Positions 38,341 through 50,900 of a stretch of 64,000 bases of DNA are shown here, in pieces. Each line of letters begins with the position of its first letter. The stretch's first letter is position 1. This DNA comes from Taxillus chinensis. Its lineage: Eukaryota > Streptophyta > Magnoliopsida > Santalales > Loranthaceae. Position numbers and translations under genes: made by a program. The notes beneath the pieces were generated by a model that was not told the DNA's origin, searched no databases, and saw only the letters and a program-made list of their open reading frames with translations. The stretch is taken from positions 15,512,309-15,576,308 of the forward strand of contig CM042086.1 in the NCBI GenBank assembly GCA_023512835.1, given 5' to 3'.

Positions 38341-38951
38341 AAAATTTTAAATCTATAAAATTTTAAAAAAATATAGGGAACAGCTGCTGCACACTAACAA
38401 GTTACGGGTCTTCTGAATTGGGGGGTAATGATAGGGGAAAACGAAGGGGACAAAACAATTACACTTCTTCAAGTCACTATTTGAAGCAGTAAAATACAAA
38501 ACAATATACCAACAGGTTAATCGTAGCCGTTCTCAGATGGAAGGGGACAAAAGCCGATTAACCATGACTCCAGAGAAGAATAGTTACACTGTTCAATAAT
38601 TACACTTCTTCTCACAACACTTTGTAGTAAAAAAATTTCCAAAACCTCAAATCAAGAATGGCCGAAGGACGGCCAGGAAAATGCAGTCCTCCACAAAAAT
38701 ATGAGATAGGCTCCCACATTCAACGACCACAGCCCACCGCATTCAACAAGTGTGACCCATCAGCAGGTATCAACATCATTGAGTACGATGCTTTGTCAAA
38801 ATTTATAAAGCTAGCATATCATATAGTAGAAAATCAGGGAAAATTTTTTGAAAGACTCGGTTATCTCACAATGCCGGGGTTGAGAGAATAAAACTTCAGA
38901 TCTGCAAGTATCTTGCACTGACCAATTAACCAAACCATCATACCATCTCCC

Positions 38952-41900
38952 CTAGCACCCCCCACAGCCACCATCGAATGATTTCCTCAGAAAGTGGTGC
39001 AAAAACAAAACAATAAGGAGTGGATTCTTTCTTAGGCACGTCAATAAATCATCCTTGCTGATTCTCCCATCACCATCAGTATCAAAAAGATTGAAGAGCT
39101 CACGGACCTGTAAGAAACCATATTCACTCAAATGAGGTGAAAACTATTTTGTTTCTTCTCCTTTGTTTTAGATAGGAACACGGGTTAAAAGAACTGGCTG
39201 TTACCTCATCTTCCTCCAAGCCTGGTATTGCAAATCCAATGGAGGTCCCAAGCTGCACCCACAGTTCAGATTTATTCACAAATAATAGTTTTCCTTTTTA
39301 TAGAAAATTAAGAGTAGAACAAACAAATTGAAGTGAGGACAGTTCTTTAGACGAGAAGGCCAGAAAAAAAAAAATTACTTGTTGCAAAGAAATGTAATTA
39401 TTTCCATTGGTAACGGATTCGGTGAAAGCTACATCACAGGCTAGTTGAAATGATGGCTGCTTCAGGACATGAGCTGATCCAAACAAGAACTGGAAGCAAC
39501 AGAGAATAAACAGTGAAAAAAACTGCAGGGATTTAATGCTTTTGAGATATTAACATATATTATGTTAACTATATCAGTGATGGTGGGCTTGGCCCATTAC
39601 CTAACTAATAGGTTAGGTTACCAGATGTGATTACAGCTTTCCTTCACCTCAGCTAGGTATCGACTATTTGCAACGTATAACTGTAGCGATAACATTTTCA
39701 ACCATTGAATGGATACTCGTTTTAGATTACATGCAAAAACTAGTAACGTAAACAAATACCTAGATAAAAAAATAAATAAACATGAGCTATTATTTAATTT
39801 TTATTTCAATTATTGTTTAAAAAAGTGGAAATTTAAGACAACTAGCAATTAGGAAACATCTTGTTGGATACTTTGAAGTAACAAGAAGAGGCCCAGTTGC
39901 TTAAGCTGGAAGGAGATGGAATGGAATGAAAAGAAAGGGCCTAATTTGAGGTTCGGACTTGAAGAAGATGAAATGGAGATGAAAAAACCTGTCTTGTTAC
40001 CATAAAGCTCCTTTACATATGGCTGTATGAGCCTACCATCATCTCGCAAGGAGCATCTTAGGAAATTCCAATGCTTGAAACCAATCCTCACACATCAAAA
40101 TATAGAATGCTGTAAAAGTCTAGTTACAAACCAACTACACAGCAAAATCAATCTGAAATCCAAACTAAAAAACCCAACAGCCAAACCAATTAAATTCAAG
40201 TTATTTTTGGGTTGAGCCTAAAGCCACCCAATGAACATCCTTAATCACACCCAATTCCATTTATACCTTACTTTTTACCCGCACTTAAGGCACTCACAGC
40301 TGTGTTTTCCTATTATTTTTTCCTATTATTTTTCATAATTTTATAGATTTAAATTAATTTTTGCTTCTATATACATATATAGATTACAATATATTCTCTT
40401 AATTACTCTTTGTATAATTAAAATAATATTTTATATTATTTGTTACAATTTAATATAGAATAAAAGTGACAGTTATGAAAAATGTGAATGAAAAAAATAG
40501 AAAAAAAGTTATATATAATTTAATAATTATAGAAAGTTAATAGTATTTATCGTTAGGAAATATTGTACAAATCCTATAGAGAAAGTTAAATATAAAACTT
40601 TATAATTTTATGACTTTTTAACTTTTTTTTAAATCTGCTACTAGAACTCTTACGCAACCATGAAACAGATTTAAGGGCACATCTCCGCAACCGATAGCAA
40701 ATAAATGTTCTGAAAGACAATTTTCCAAAACCTAAGCCCATCACCCCTTACAACTTTCGTTTGCACATAGGACCTCAATTGACCAATAGTGACAGCAAGA
40801 ACTCTCTATTTCAGCAACGCTCCCCTCCACTCTATTAGTAAGGTTGACACTCCCTCCATCTTCATCTACATCCCACGAACACACACCAACTCATCCTCCC
40901 TCTACTACTACAGCAATTGCTCGCCAATCTTACCATGTTTTCGAATATAATATGGTGTTATTTGTAGAAATCCAAGACTGCTGATGAGGGTTTGGGTGCC
41001 AAGCCTTTGTGCCCTTTCAAGTGGAAGTGGCACTTTTCGGTTGAAAAGGAGAGTTTGTATAGGCAAGTAATCAATTTCATTTATGGGATCTCTCTTTTTT
41101 TGTGGTTCCCTCGTATGGAAGTTGGGAGAGGGGGGTTCAATTTCTTTTAAGAGTGATAATGAGTGTGCGGCGATCACTTTAGGCATCCTTTCCAACTTTG
41201 TTTGGGATGGTTGTATTTTAAGGAAGGCCTGATACCTGATTTTTGGATGGACAGGGAGGGCTGGCATGTCAATTTTGTTTGTAAAGGTTAAAGATTAAAG
41301 AGGGGGAATTTCTGGATTTTTTGAGGCCAAGATACCGTGCTTTAGAAAGGATGTCGGCATAATAAGCTCTCTCTTTAATGTTTCTTTCAAAGTCAAAATG
41401 GTTGGAGCGATGGACCAATAGGGGAACCCCGTAGTGGCTTGTCATTTTGAGATCTAAAGTGCCTCCTCAACTAGCTTTATTTGCTTAGGAGGCAGAGTGG
41501 GGCAAAATCCTTATGCAAGCACAAGAGAGAGGGTGGAGCATATTTCATTGCAGTATCAGTGGGTCAGATAGATCAGGAATTTTGTTGATGCTCCACTGGG
41601 GATATCATGGGTTCATTTGGGTACAGTGGGTCATAAAATTGTTGCTTGCTCTGAGTTGAGTTTACAAGGGAGAGAAAGATGGGTGAATAGAGCAGTTCAT
41701 CAAATTACTTTGTTGTGTCTTATGGAAAGTATACAGCATACAAAATTTTGAAAGAGTAAAGATAGGAGTTCAAAGAGCTAAGGAGGTGGGTTGGACATTA
41801 TTATGTGATATAATTGTTTGTTGTGAGATCTCAAGGTCAATGTTCTTACTCTCACATCTACCGTGTAATTTGTTATCTTTTTGGTGATTTATTTTAATAA

Positions 41901-44900
41901 AATGTTTTTTCCTATCAAAAATATAAATTAATAAAACTCTAAAAGAATTTTTCTGAAAAATAATATTATAACTTAATAAATATTCAAAAATAATTTTTGT
42001 AGCATGAAATAGAATATTCAAAAAATTATAAAATAAATTCAATCATTTCAATTCAATATAAATATTTTTGATATTAAAACCTAATAAATTTCACTATTTC
42101 AGAAACAAAACATAAGCAATTCATAACATCTCATAAAATTGTAAATAAAGTATTTTTCAATAATTGTTAACCAAATTTCTAGTTGGGTGCCCCAATACCC
42201 AAACATAGTACCAAAAACTTTTGAGTTCGGGTTTTTTGAGTAAAAACCATTCGAGCTGGCTACATATTATGTGGAGGGTGGGAAGGGACTTTTGAGGGAA
42301 TGGTCAACCTTCTATTCTATTTAGCCCTTGGAAAGCATTGTTATGCAGTAAAAATGCTTCCAAATTCTAACTTTACCCACACTACAAAACTCTTTTTGAG
42401 TATAAATTACCTGCTTGAATGTGATCTTGCCATTATTCTCCACATCCATGAACCCAAATATCTGACACCCAAAATAGAAAATAAAGTTAGGTAATCAAAT
42501 AGCATCATGGCATAATAAGTAACGCAAGAAATACAACATATTAGTATACATTGGGGGAACATATTTTTGTACATTAAATGAAAATTGAAATGCAAAAAAA
42601 ATGAGAAAGATCTCAATACAAGCAGTGAAAAAGACATCCATAATATAATTGCTCCGAATTATTGCATTTTAGGTCTAAAGCTCCCCCAACTCATTTCCCG
42701 TAAGTGCATCAGCTATTTGGAAGTGAAGCAGAATTGTAGGAATTTTGGAAACCATTTTTTATCTAAAGAGTGAGGGTTGGAGGACATCGAGGAAGAGGCT
42801 TTTTTTGGGCAACTGTGACCTCTTCCAAGGGGTGGTACATCAGTACTCTCTAAGCTCTCATGGGATCATTTTCATGACTACTTGAGCAGTTGCTTCTATT
42901 TAATATAATCAACTCTTCTGAAAAAGTTACATAATAAATAATTAAAAATACGGTATTGTAAATAAAAACATCAATGGAGATTAAGCATGATGAAAAGCAG
43001 GAAAGGATTACTTAGTTTCCATTGCCTTACCACCACGTTTCATTTTACTGATTGTGCTATTGACATTATATCTGTAAAACATATACCCGAAGGATGTCCA
43101 GCAAGCTACATTTTGGGCGAAAGGTTTTGAATCACCAACAATGCATGCTTGGAATTGAAAAGTGAGATAACTCAACGCTCATCATATTTCATTATCCGAA
43201 TATATTGCATGGAAGTTTGAAATACATCTCAAGATCTGGTTTCTAGGGTCACACTGTAGAAACTTAATAGATACTAATTCCTCACGTCATAAACATAGAA
43301 GATCCTAACAATTCATCATTTTAGGACTAAGAGCATCTCCAACACTACACTTCAAATAGTTAACTTTTAAATTATTTTTATTCATGTTAAAATAATAATT
43401 TTTTAAGATGCAAACCCAATATTCACCTCCGTCTCTGGACCTCTTCGCCCTCCTCTTATACCATTTCTCAATTGCTAATTCCGAATAAAAAATCAAAAAC
43501 AAAAACAGATTCAGCCAACGTCCAACTGGGCAGCTTCAATCGCCCTGCGTCCAACTTCCAGCTTCAATTTCTAAAGCTCACCGCCCATCTTCATTGCCTC
43601 ACTCTGCTCGCTGCTTCCAGCCTCGTTGTGGGGGTCAAATGGAGCAGATCCGCTTGGATTGCGAGGGATGGGAGGCAGATTGAAAGGTGCAAATCAAAGG
43701 GGGTGCCACTGCTAGCCTTGCCACCAGCGTCGGGGGTGCAACACAAGGGATAAGTGGGAGGAAAGAGAGAGAGAGAGGTTAAAAGCAGGGTGAAGGTGAC
43801 GAAAGAGAGCAGCGGGTTGGAGAAACGAGTGAGAAAAAAATAAAAAATGAAAAAATATATAATATTTTTTTATTTATAAAAAGTTACTGAAATAATTTTC
43901 ATATGCAAGGAGTCATAAGAAAAACCTGTTGGAACATAAATTTAGAGTTTTATTCTCTATTTGCAAATAATGAAGATCCTGTTGAAATTACTCTAAAGCA
44001 TTAAAATTCATTCACATGTAGAAATAAATTTGTAGATCTACATACGCAAGATGCTCAAAGTGATGATATGGCCAAACCACTAATGGTGCTTTTCATTATC
44101 AATTCATATCTATTCTCCAAAATGACCATGCTTGAACCTTGAGATCAATTTTAAATTCCTTGATTTACATTTGTGGTTTGCGAGGGCTTCTAAAAAAAAT
44201 AATGACAATTACATTATTGTAATTGTACTTAAGATGGGAGTTGTTTTCTCAGGGCTAATGTAATCGGCAAAAGAATTGGAAGAACAATTTTTCATCATGA
44301 TACAGGTTCTAACTCTACAAAATCGAGTATGTTCATGCTTGCTATACCTCCCAACATGAGGTCAGGTATTGAAGTTTCATTTTTGGTATTAGCAAGGGTA
44401 GCTTGATCAAATGGGTGCATACAGAAAGAACATGATTTTCATAGAACATTATTTTCATAACTTCTCACTGAAATAGTTCCTTCACTATTTTCATGACAAA
44501 TGCATTAAATATAAATAAGAGTCTAAATTTTAGATACACAAACCAATAAATATCTGCGATAGTTGGAAATTGGAACCAGACCTAAATGTCTTTCACTTTG
44601 AATTATTTTGTCAAACTATTTATATAATTATTATTTAATGATACGATTTTAGCTATTTTTTATTAGTATTGTATTTATGAGTTGCAGAGACAATTGTATC
44701 TCCAAAGCATCAATTGATTTGATTTCTCCTATAAATGGAGGGGATAAACTGAATTGAGGTAGACCTGATTTAGCTGAGATATTGAGTGTAACAACTCTGC
44801 GGATATGTTAGGATATTGGTTGCAATCAATATTTTCTCACTTGAGACACCCAAGGAAAAGTGATCCTCCTGCAGTTGGATAGTCTTAGGTAAGGATTCTT

Positions 44901-47900
44901 CTCAGACAGTAACTATTAATTCTTAATCTATCTATTTCAATTATAAACTCCCAATCCTTATTTTCACTCTAGTCTATCTACTTTTTATTATTTTATCTTT
45001 TATCTTTTATATTTTCAAGTTTCAATTCCTAGCTGGTTAATTCATCATTTTCTATAAATTATACTTAATTTTAAGTCTCACCCAATTTTCTGCTTGCAGC
45101 ACACTCCACTTGATATTACGTTGTTGATGAAATTATACTTAATTTTAATAAAAACATTTTGCTTTAAGCCATGTTTCATTTCATACTTAAATTAGAAATA
45201 ACAAAAAAAAATTAAAAATAAAGCAAAAGTATGGTAAGGGGAAGGAAAAATTAATTGCAACATTGATAATCCAAAAAAAATAAGAATAAGACAAACGGGC
45301 TTTGCAAATATGGTACCTGCAACATTCTAACATGCTCTCACTAACCAAAACATTGTCGTTTTGATATTCAATAATTTAAATAGTCTTTTCAAAATCCAAA
45401 ACACAAAAATGATGTCATTTTGGTTAGTAACCATATATATGTTATTTCTAACACAAGTGGCACCATTTTGAAACCAGAATAGTTTATCCATATAAACAAT
45501 CCTAATTATAATACAATCTCGCATATTTCAGCATCAAATCCTTGGTCAAAAGCAAAGTAGGTTGCACATACCATTTCAGAAAGAGTACATCGCTTCAGTC
45601 TTAGAACTCTCAAAAAGTCATTGATGCCCACACGACCGCTGAAAGCAGCAGACTAAAAAGATCAAAGCTCTATTTGTTTCAAGAAAAATGAGTAACTAGA
45701 AAATTATTTCCTCATTTTCTGGAGTTTGGTAGAATAAAGAAAATAGACAACTGAAAATTCCAAATATTAATTTTCAAATGAAACGTTTTGAACATGAAAC
45801 AAACAGTAACACCAGTATAAAACATAGGATCAACATTCTGCAACTATAGTCACATGATGAAGCTCGATAAAAAAAATACAGGGAAATACATATTATTTAC
45901 GTTTAACAAAATTCTTCATAAGCTCATGCAATTTCAGAAGTAAAAATAAACACACGAGTTTACAGCAATGATATGTACTCCATCAAGAGAAATTATTATA
46001 ACAAAATATAAAATTAAAAATATATCAAACTCTAAACCCTAGACAGCAGATTCAAAAATACTATTCAGCCACCAAATTTGGACAGCAGATTTGAAAAAGG
46101 TTCATAAAACACTACGTATGAAAGTTTACACTCCCCGTAATTTCAGTAACATATGCATCAATAAGAACAGAAACGACCACTCTCCATTGCAAACCTGTGC
46201 TTCAGTTTCTCACTGATGCATTTCCGTTTTAATTTTGATGCTTATATATATAACCATTCAAAGAAACACCATAACGGATATAAAACCAGGATTAACTCCA
46301 GACAATACTACAAACAACTAGATTGAAAACAAATGGACAAAATCTGTGCAGCCCGAACTATACTGCTTATAACCTAGGAACGAAAATTAAAATAGTTTCT
46401 AAAAAAATAATTTATACACGTATGACACGAGGGAAAAAAAGGAAAGAAACAATCATTATATTCAATACTACTTTCAAGCATACCTGGCATCTGGGTTCAT
46501 CAAAATAAACTTATCAAGAAACTCCACAGCTTCTAATGTGCGAAGATGCAATAACTGAAAAACACAATACAATCTAACTGAATATATTTCATCAAGAAAG
46601 ATGAAACCAAAAATAGGCAGCCAGCTAGTATGAAAGTAGTAATTTACCAGCATGTATCACAATCAGAAGAACAAAAAAATGATAATTACTGCTAGAGAAT
46701 ATCAAAATATTTTATTAATGCATATTAATAAAAATTTTGAGTTGGGCTTGGGCCATAAAATTCAACCAGACTGATGGGCTAACTTTGGGTTTAATGTGTA
46801 AGTATCAGAGTGTGAATGGGTCAGACAACTGATTATCTTCACCAGTAATTAACTAGTAAAGGACTTTGTTATGGTCATGCTTACTGCAACAATAGTGAAG
46901 CAACAGAAAAGAGGGCTGTTCAAAAACGTCACAAAAGCACTTGACCAACGCAAGAATACCAAAGTTGGCAGGGTAGATTTTGAGGCATCACAGCAATTAA
47001 TAACAATGAAACATGAAAACTGGATTATTCCATTACCAATTAAACATAACTTACCGATTCCATCTTTTTCATTTCAACCATATACCGACAGGGTTCTTCC
47101 TGTTCCAAAAAGACAAATGAGATATTCCCTGAAAACCATATGCATGACAGAAACCATTTACTAGTGCCACAGCAGCAAGAGAGAGGCAACAATGGATTTT
47201 ATTGATCTGTATTTAATCACTACAAAATGAAAATCAATTGAAATTCTTTGAGGCAGTGACAAATATCATCAGGTCATTCATTAACAATGGGAATATATCA
47301 AAAACAAAACAAAAATGTCTCAAACAGGTTTCTGGTATAAGGTTGGCTCAGGTCATCCAAATCTGAACCAAAAGTCCAAAACATCTGTTGTGACAACAAT
47401 AAGGGAGCATGCATCTTCCCAACAGTTGGTTGGAGCAACATTTGGAAATATTAGTGAACACAAGTACAATCTAGAATAATAAAGTGTATTCATCAAAAAT
47501 CTACCTCAGATAGCACCCATGTATCTTCCTTCTTAAGTGACAATAAACCAATACACCAATTAATGTTGGTAAAATTTGTAAATTTACAGAACTTATGATA
47601 ATAAGCCCAAATGCAAAATGTTGTAGAGTCTAATTCAACAACAAAACCTCAAGTGATTTGCATGAATATTGCTCCCAATAATAGATTTCATTCTCATTCA
47701 TTAAGTAGGGTACTTTGATTGGCCTGGATAAGCTCCACTTGGTCAGAAATTCAAAAATAAAATAAAACAAACAAGTCTGTACCTCTCCATGAGTTTCAAC
47801 ACCATCTGACCAAATTAGCAAAAAAAAAAAAAAAACGTATGTGGTTCCCGAGCATTGCCAGCAACACACTTATTGAAAAGAAATACCCCAACAGAAAAAT

Positions 47901-50900
47901 ACAAAATAGCAGAACAAATATTTTCATCAAAGCCACAGTCAATGTTTGATAGAGATCATCACACATTGAAGCAAGTATTCTCACTCATAGCATTCAAAGC
48001 ACCAAGACGACCAAGGCCATATAGGTATTCTAAAGTGGGTCGACCAGTGGTATTCTCTCTTCATAATCATCCCCCCTCTAGTATCTAATTCAACCCCCCA
48101 CCCCTCATCTCATACAACCCATTCAGTACCTCTGTTAAATTATGCATCTCATCCAGTCTTATTCCCTCGTCACCCACTCTAATAATTTCCTTCCCCAATC
48201 ATGTATCACTTAATTGTCTGTTTGCTAAGCAATTTAAATCATTTGATCATTTAAATTATTTCCCACCTTTTCCCAACCCATTCAGATTACATTCTCAATA
48301 ATTCAATAATTCCAGTATTCAGATTTTTAGATTAACCATTTAAATCAGATTATCTTTATTTTTTAAAACTGCTCTTTACAGCTTGCATCGCATATGAAGC
48401 TTAACAATATAAGGCAAATTCATTATTTTAAGACATCAATTGCAGATGGATCACAAAATACTTAAAACACGATGAAAATTTAAAAAAAAAAAAACATGAA
48501 TTGATAGAGGGAAAGAAAAGTTACAAGTTTTGACTGCGCTGCCCGCGTGATTAGCATCAAATCCCCATACGAGTGAGAAGTTTGTACAACATTGAGTGCA
48601 GTGGCAATAGCATGGCTAGTCTGTTGCAAGACATAAGTAAATCATGAATTTAAAATCTAATGTTAAACGACATGATGAGAGCAAACATGTGCAGAAACAA
48701 ATTATCTTTGCTTTCCATAATTAGCAATGCTACTTTGTCTGGTCTCATTTTAATTGCTTGGCAAATGTAGTTGTTACATCTTTCATAGATTTTACTTGGT
48801 CAGCTGAGGCACTCGACTGACATGTGTCATGTCGAGTCTCGACATGACACAGCAGACAGTAATATCAGAAAACATGTTCACTTTATTCAAAGAAACTAAT
48901 CCAATCTATAAATTCCAAATGTAGACCAATATTCAAGTTTTAAGACCATTAGGTTGGGTAATATTAAAAATAGTTGAGTTTTATTTTTTCCAGTTTCTTT
49001 TAAATCTTTACTGTGAGAGAAAAAAAAGTAGTGTAATCCTTACGATGTCAAGCATTTTACTTCATATGTTTTAAAGTTAGGGTAGTTCGGTCATTGAACA
49101 TACTTGATTAATAAACACACGAATGAGGGATCTGAAAGGGCTTTATGCTCACTCAACAGAAATTTCTCATTAATTGGAGAACTGCATCCACAAAATCCCA
49201 AACCTCCCTCCAAGTTCTGGAGATGAAGGACATGGTGGTTTCCTCTGCTGCATAGAGGTTGGAAGGTGAATGTGGAGCATCATCACCCATTGTAATTTCA
49301 GCTCCTTAGGGTTTGGAAATTGGAACAGATGGTGGTGAGTCACATATAGGATTCAGGCCAGAGATTCATTTTGGACATGGCGATTCAAGAATAGAGACAA
49401 GAGAATATTATATGAATATTTGGGGGAAATAAAAATAAAAAAAAGAGGAATAGGGAGAGAGGAGGGGAGATTTGGGGTTAAAAATAACCTTTTGTTATTT
49501 TCAATTTTTAATTTTTTGTACTCAGAAATATCTCACTTTTTAAAAACTAAAACAAAAAACATACCAACCAAACTTGCTCTTAAATTCTCTATTTGTCACC
49601 ATGAGGGAGCACCAAAGTCCAAATTCCCAACAAACTTAGAGTTTGGAAGGCCAAAAGGTCACACAGTGCAATTAGTCGAGTAGGTCGCAGCCATCACTAT
49701 CCATACCTAAGACTAAGTCCATCAAAATCATGCTAGGAGCTGTCAATCCTTAATCGCTAAGGTTGTTGTTGTTGTCACCAAAGTCACCATTGCACTAGTA
49801 TGTTGTCTACGAGTGTCTAGGGCTGTTGAGTTGGTTCAATCATGGCACGACACAAGTGAGGCATGAGGGCTTAAATGTTTTTATTAGAACACATGCAAAA
49901 CGATGTCATCTCCAATTAGGTGTTTTCTTTAGAAAATTGACAAACAAAGCATTAATTCTCTTTGGAAGTGTTGGAGCACATGGATGTTCAAGTAACACTT
50001 TGATTACTATACACATAAAACTAAAGAAAATTGTAATTAGCAATTAACTTGCATAAATTCCATTGTCAAGGATTGAATAGGGCATTCAACAATATGGAAT
50101 ATCAATTTCACAAAATTTAAAAGCATAAAAATACTTAAATAATGATCGTGCAAAGGTGAAACACATGCCACTGCACTATATGTTTCTAAGCATCCAACAA
50201 TTCTAGTTTCAAATATGATAGTATAAGGAAAAAGAACACATTTAGCCGTTATAACATAGTAGGGCAAATTTCCATATAGGTTATCTTGAGCATGCCATAT
50301 GAGAGTTAAATCCTTCGTAGATATGAAAAGTAGTAATAGTGAGCTGCCATAACAAATACTCACCCTCTTAGAAAATTGTAAGGCACTTTCTTTCTGATTA
50401 TCACGAGGTAAAACAACTGGAAGGTACTCTACCTGTTCAGATAAAGTAAATGGCACCCAATAGCACATGAGTATGACAATCAAATTTAAAAGGCATAGCA
50501 CTCAAAAAACTTGAACGTATGACTTGTGCAAGTCTCAGATGATAGCTGAGCACACTCAAAATAGTGATCTATGTTACCCGAGAACGGTTTTGCATTCAAT
50601 GGTTTGTGGACATTTGAGCTCCAAATATAGAAAATATCAACTGGCTAACTAATTCAACATGAAACATCTCATGCCACTTCCTAATATGCACAAGTGGTCC
50701 TGCAACTTTGTGATCTAAACCTTTAAGCAAAGCAGCAAGCTAGTAACTTTTTCAGGTTGTAACCAGAAAGAAAAGTTTTTGAACCAGAAAGAAATGTTAA
50801 AATTAATTTTTCATGGGACCCCAAGGAGAAAATTGCTGCACATGGAGAGCACTCGTGGATGTCCAAACTATTTAACAGTGTGCACCATCAAATTTTAGGA

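Noticed and set aside
38658..38891. 77-aa + strand open frame beside the LPEAT2 stop
   Set aside because: No domain recognised; it lies antisense to the probable LPEAT2 3' untranslated region.
40908..41267. 119-aa minus-strand open frame as a gene in the LPEAT2 intron
   Set aside because: No recognisable domain, and the + strand of the same area carries LINE traces.
50037..50501. 154-aa minus-strand open frame
   Set aside because: Only 69 bases in it (50364-50432) are coding, as LPEAT2 exon 6; the rest is intron read-through.
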